Source: Leifsonia poae (lineage in GTDB: Bacteria; Actinomycetota; Actinomycetes; Actinomycetales; Microbacteriaceae). From it: a stretch of DNA of 64,000 nt. The notes below the pieces were generated by a model. It saw only the letters and a list, made by a program, of their open reading frames with translations, had not been told where the DNA came from and searched no databases. The stretch's first letter is position 1. The number at the start of each line of letters is the position of its first letter. The stretch covers positions 3,782,001-3,846,000 of the forward strand of contig NZ_JAIHLP010000002.1 in the NCBI RefSeq assembly GCF_020009625.1. Direction: 5' to 3'. The position numbers were made by a program, and so were the translations under genes. Below are positions 63,595-64,000 of the stretch, piece after piece.

Positions 63595-64000
63595 ATGAAC
63601 CGCGACCGCGCGGGCTTCGTGCTCGTCAACACGCTCTTCGCCCTGGCCGGCACCGGGCTCGCCGCCCTGTCATTCTGGGCGGTGTACCAATCGACGACCT
63701 TCCTGCTGATGCTGGCCATCACCCTCGCCGTCGGCACCGTCGTCGCCGTGCTCGGCGCCGTCTTCCGGTGGCCGAGCATCGTGGTGACCGGCCTCGTCGT
63801 CGCGGTGTTCCTCGGCCTCGGAGTGCAGCTCGCCGTTCCGGGGGAGGCGACGGCCGGCGGTCTGCTCCCCACCGGACAGGGCTTCGTCGATCTCGTGCAG
63901 GCCACCTGGCTCAGCTGGAAGCAGTTGGTGACGATCTCGCTCCCGGTGGGGTCGTACCAGGCCCTGCTCGTTCCGGCGTACCTGCTCACGCTGCTGACCA
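63595..64000 (+). CDS. Transglutaminase-like membrane protein (TgpA/DUF3488), N-terminal part
   Basis: Open to the right edge of the window. ATG 63595 starts MNRDRAGFVLVNTLF and gives at least 135 residues with three to four hydrophobic helices (first at about 8-28, then about 36-55, 60-80 and near 117-135), as in the multi-helix N-terminus of TgpA-type proteins. The catalytic Cys-His-Asp domain lies beyond the window and was not seen; the call rests on context (MoxR-DUF58-TgpA) and on the membrane profile. GAGATG overlap spacing after the DUF58 stop implies coupling. Confidence 0.7.
   Translation, partial: MNRDRAGFVLVNTLFALAGTGLAALSFWAVYQSTTFLLMLAITLAVGTVVAVLGAVFRWPSIVVTGLVVAVFLGLGVQLAVPGEATAGGLLPTGQGFVDLVQATWLSWKQLVTISLPVGSYQALLVPAYLLTLLT

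Overview
The window comes from the chromosome of a high-GC Gram-positive actinobacterium, most likely a member of Microbacteriaceae (Leifsonia/Clavibacter-like). The reasons are very GC-rich codon use with many GTG starts, the order argS-lysA-hom-thrC-thrB-rho-prfA ... prmC-sua5-wecA-atp, a Rho with a long Q/N/R-rich insert, and many promoters placed 6-9 bases before a start codon (leaderless mRNAs). This assignment is inference from gene content; no database was searched.

Layout. 0-3 kb: end of a UgpB/UgpC-like ABC import locus plus a HAD phosphatase that runs antisense into a tRNA-Arg(CCG) gene. 3-11.4 kb: a lipoprotein, argS, a DUF2993 protein, then the overlapping lysA-hom-thrC-thrB genes for lysine and threonine synthesis. 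11.4-25.3 kb: rho, prfA, prmC, sua5/yrdC, wecA-like; the usual run is interrupted by cysK-cysE (opposite strand) and by a TetR/DrrAB-type ABC/membrane protein/HAD block. 25.3-32.3 kb: the full F-type ATP synthase operon atpBEFHAGDC. 32.3-41.1 kb: a P-loop kinase, a frameshifted yaaA, a gene-poor stretch, ogt-tag (alkylation repair), an aldo/keto reductase, and a TetR-controlled heterodimeric ABC exporter ending in two tandem-repeat arrays joined by a 32-bp perfect palindrome. 41.1-46.1 kb: probable putrescine/GABA catabolism (FAD oxidoreductase, class-III aminotransferase, Lrp regulator, aminobutyraldehyde dehydrogenase). 46.1-51.6 kb: probable glutarate catabolism (ketoglutarate-semialdehyde-type ALDH, glutaryl-CoA-dehydrogenase-like enzyme, CaiB-type CoA transferase) divergent from a GntR regulator that overlaps a lone Cache-domain protein.

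51.6 kb to the window end is the most interesting block: FHA protein, PP2C phosphatase, Ser/Thr kinase with a fibronectin-like ectodomain, a ~1974-residue surface protein of Ig-like and FN3 repeats, MoxR ATPase, DUF58 protein, and the start of a TgpA-like transglutaminase. Several of these genes overlap by 4 bases. The set resembles the PFNA cluster described in Bifidobacterium (kinase, FN3 protein, AAA-ATPase, DUF58, transglutaminase), extended here by FHA and PP2C; its job is not established. I read it as a phospho-regulated surface-protein assembly or cross-linking system.
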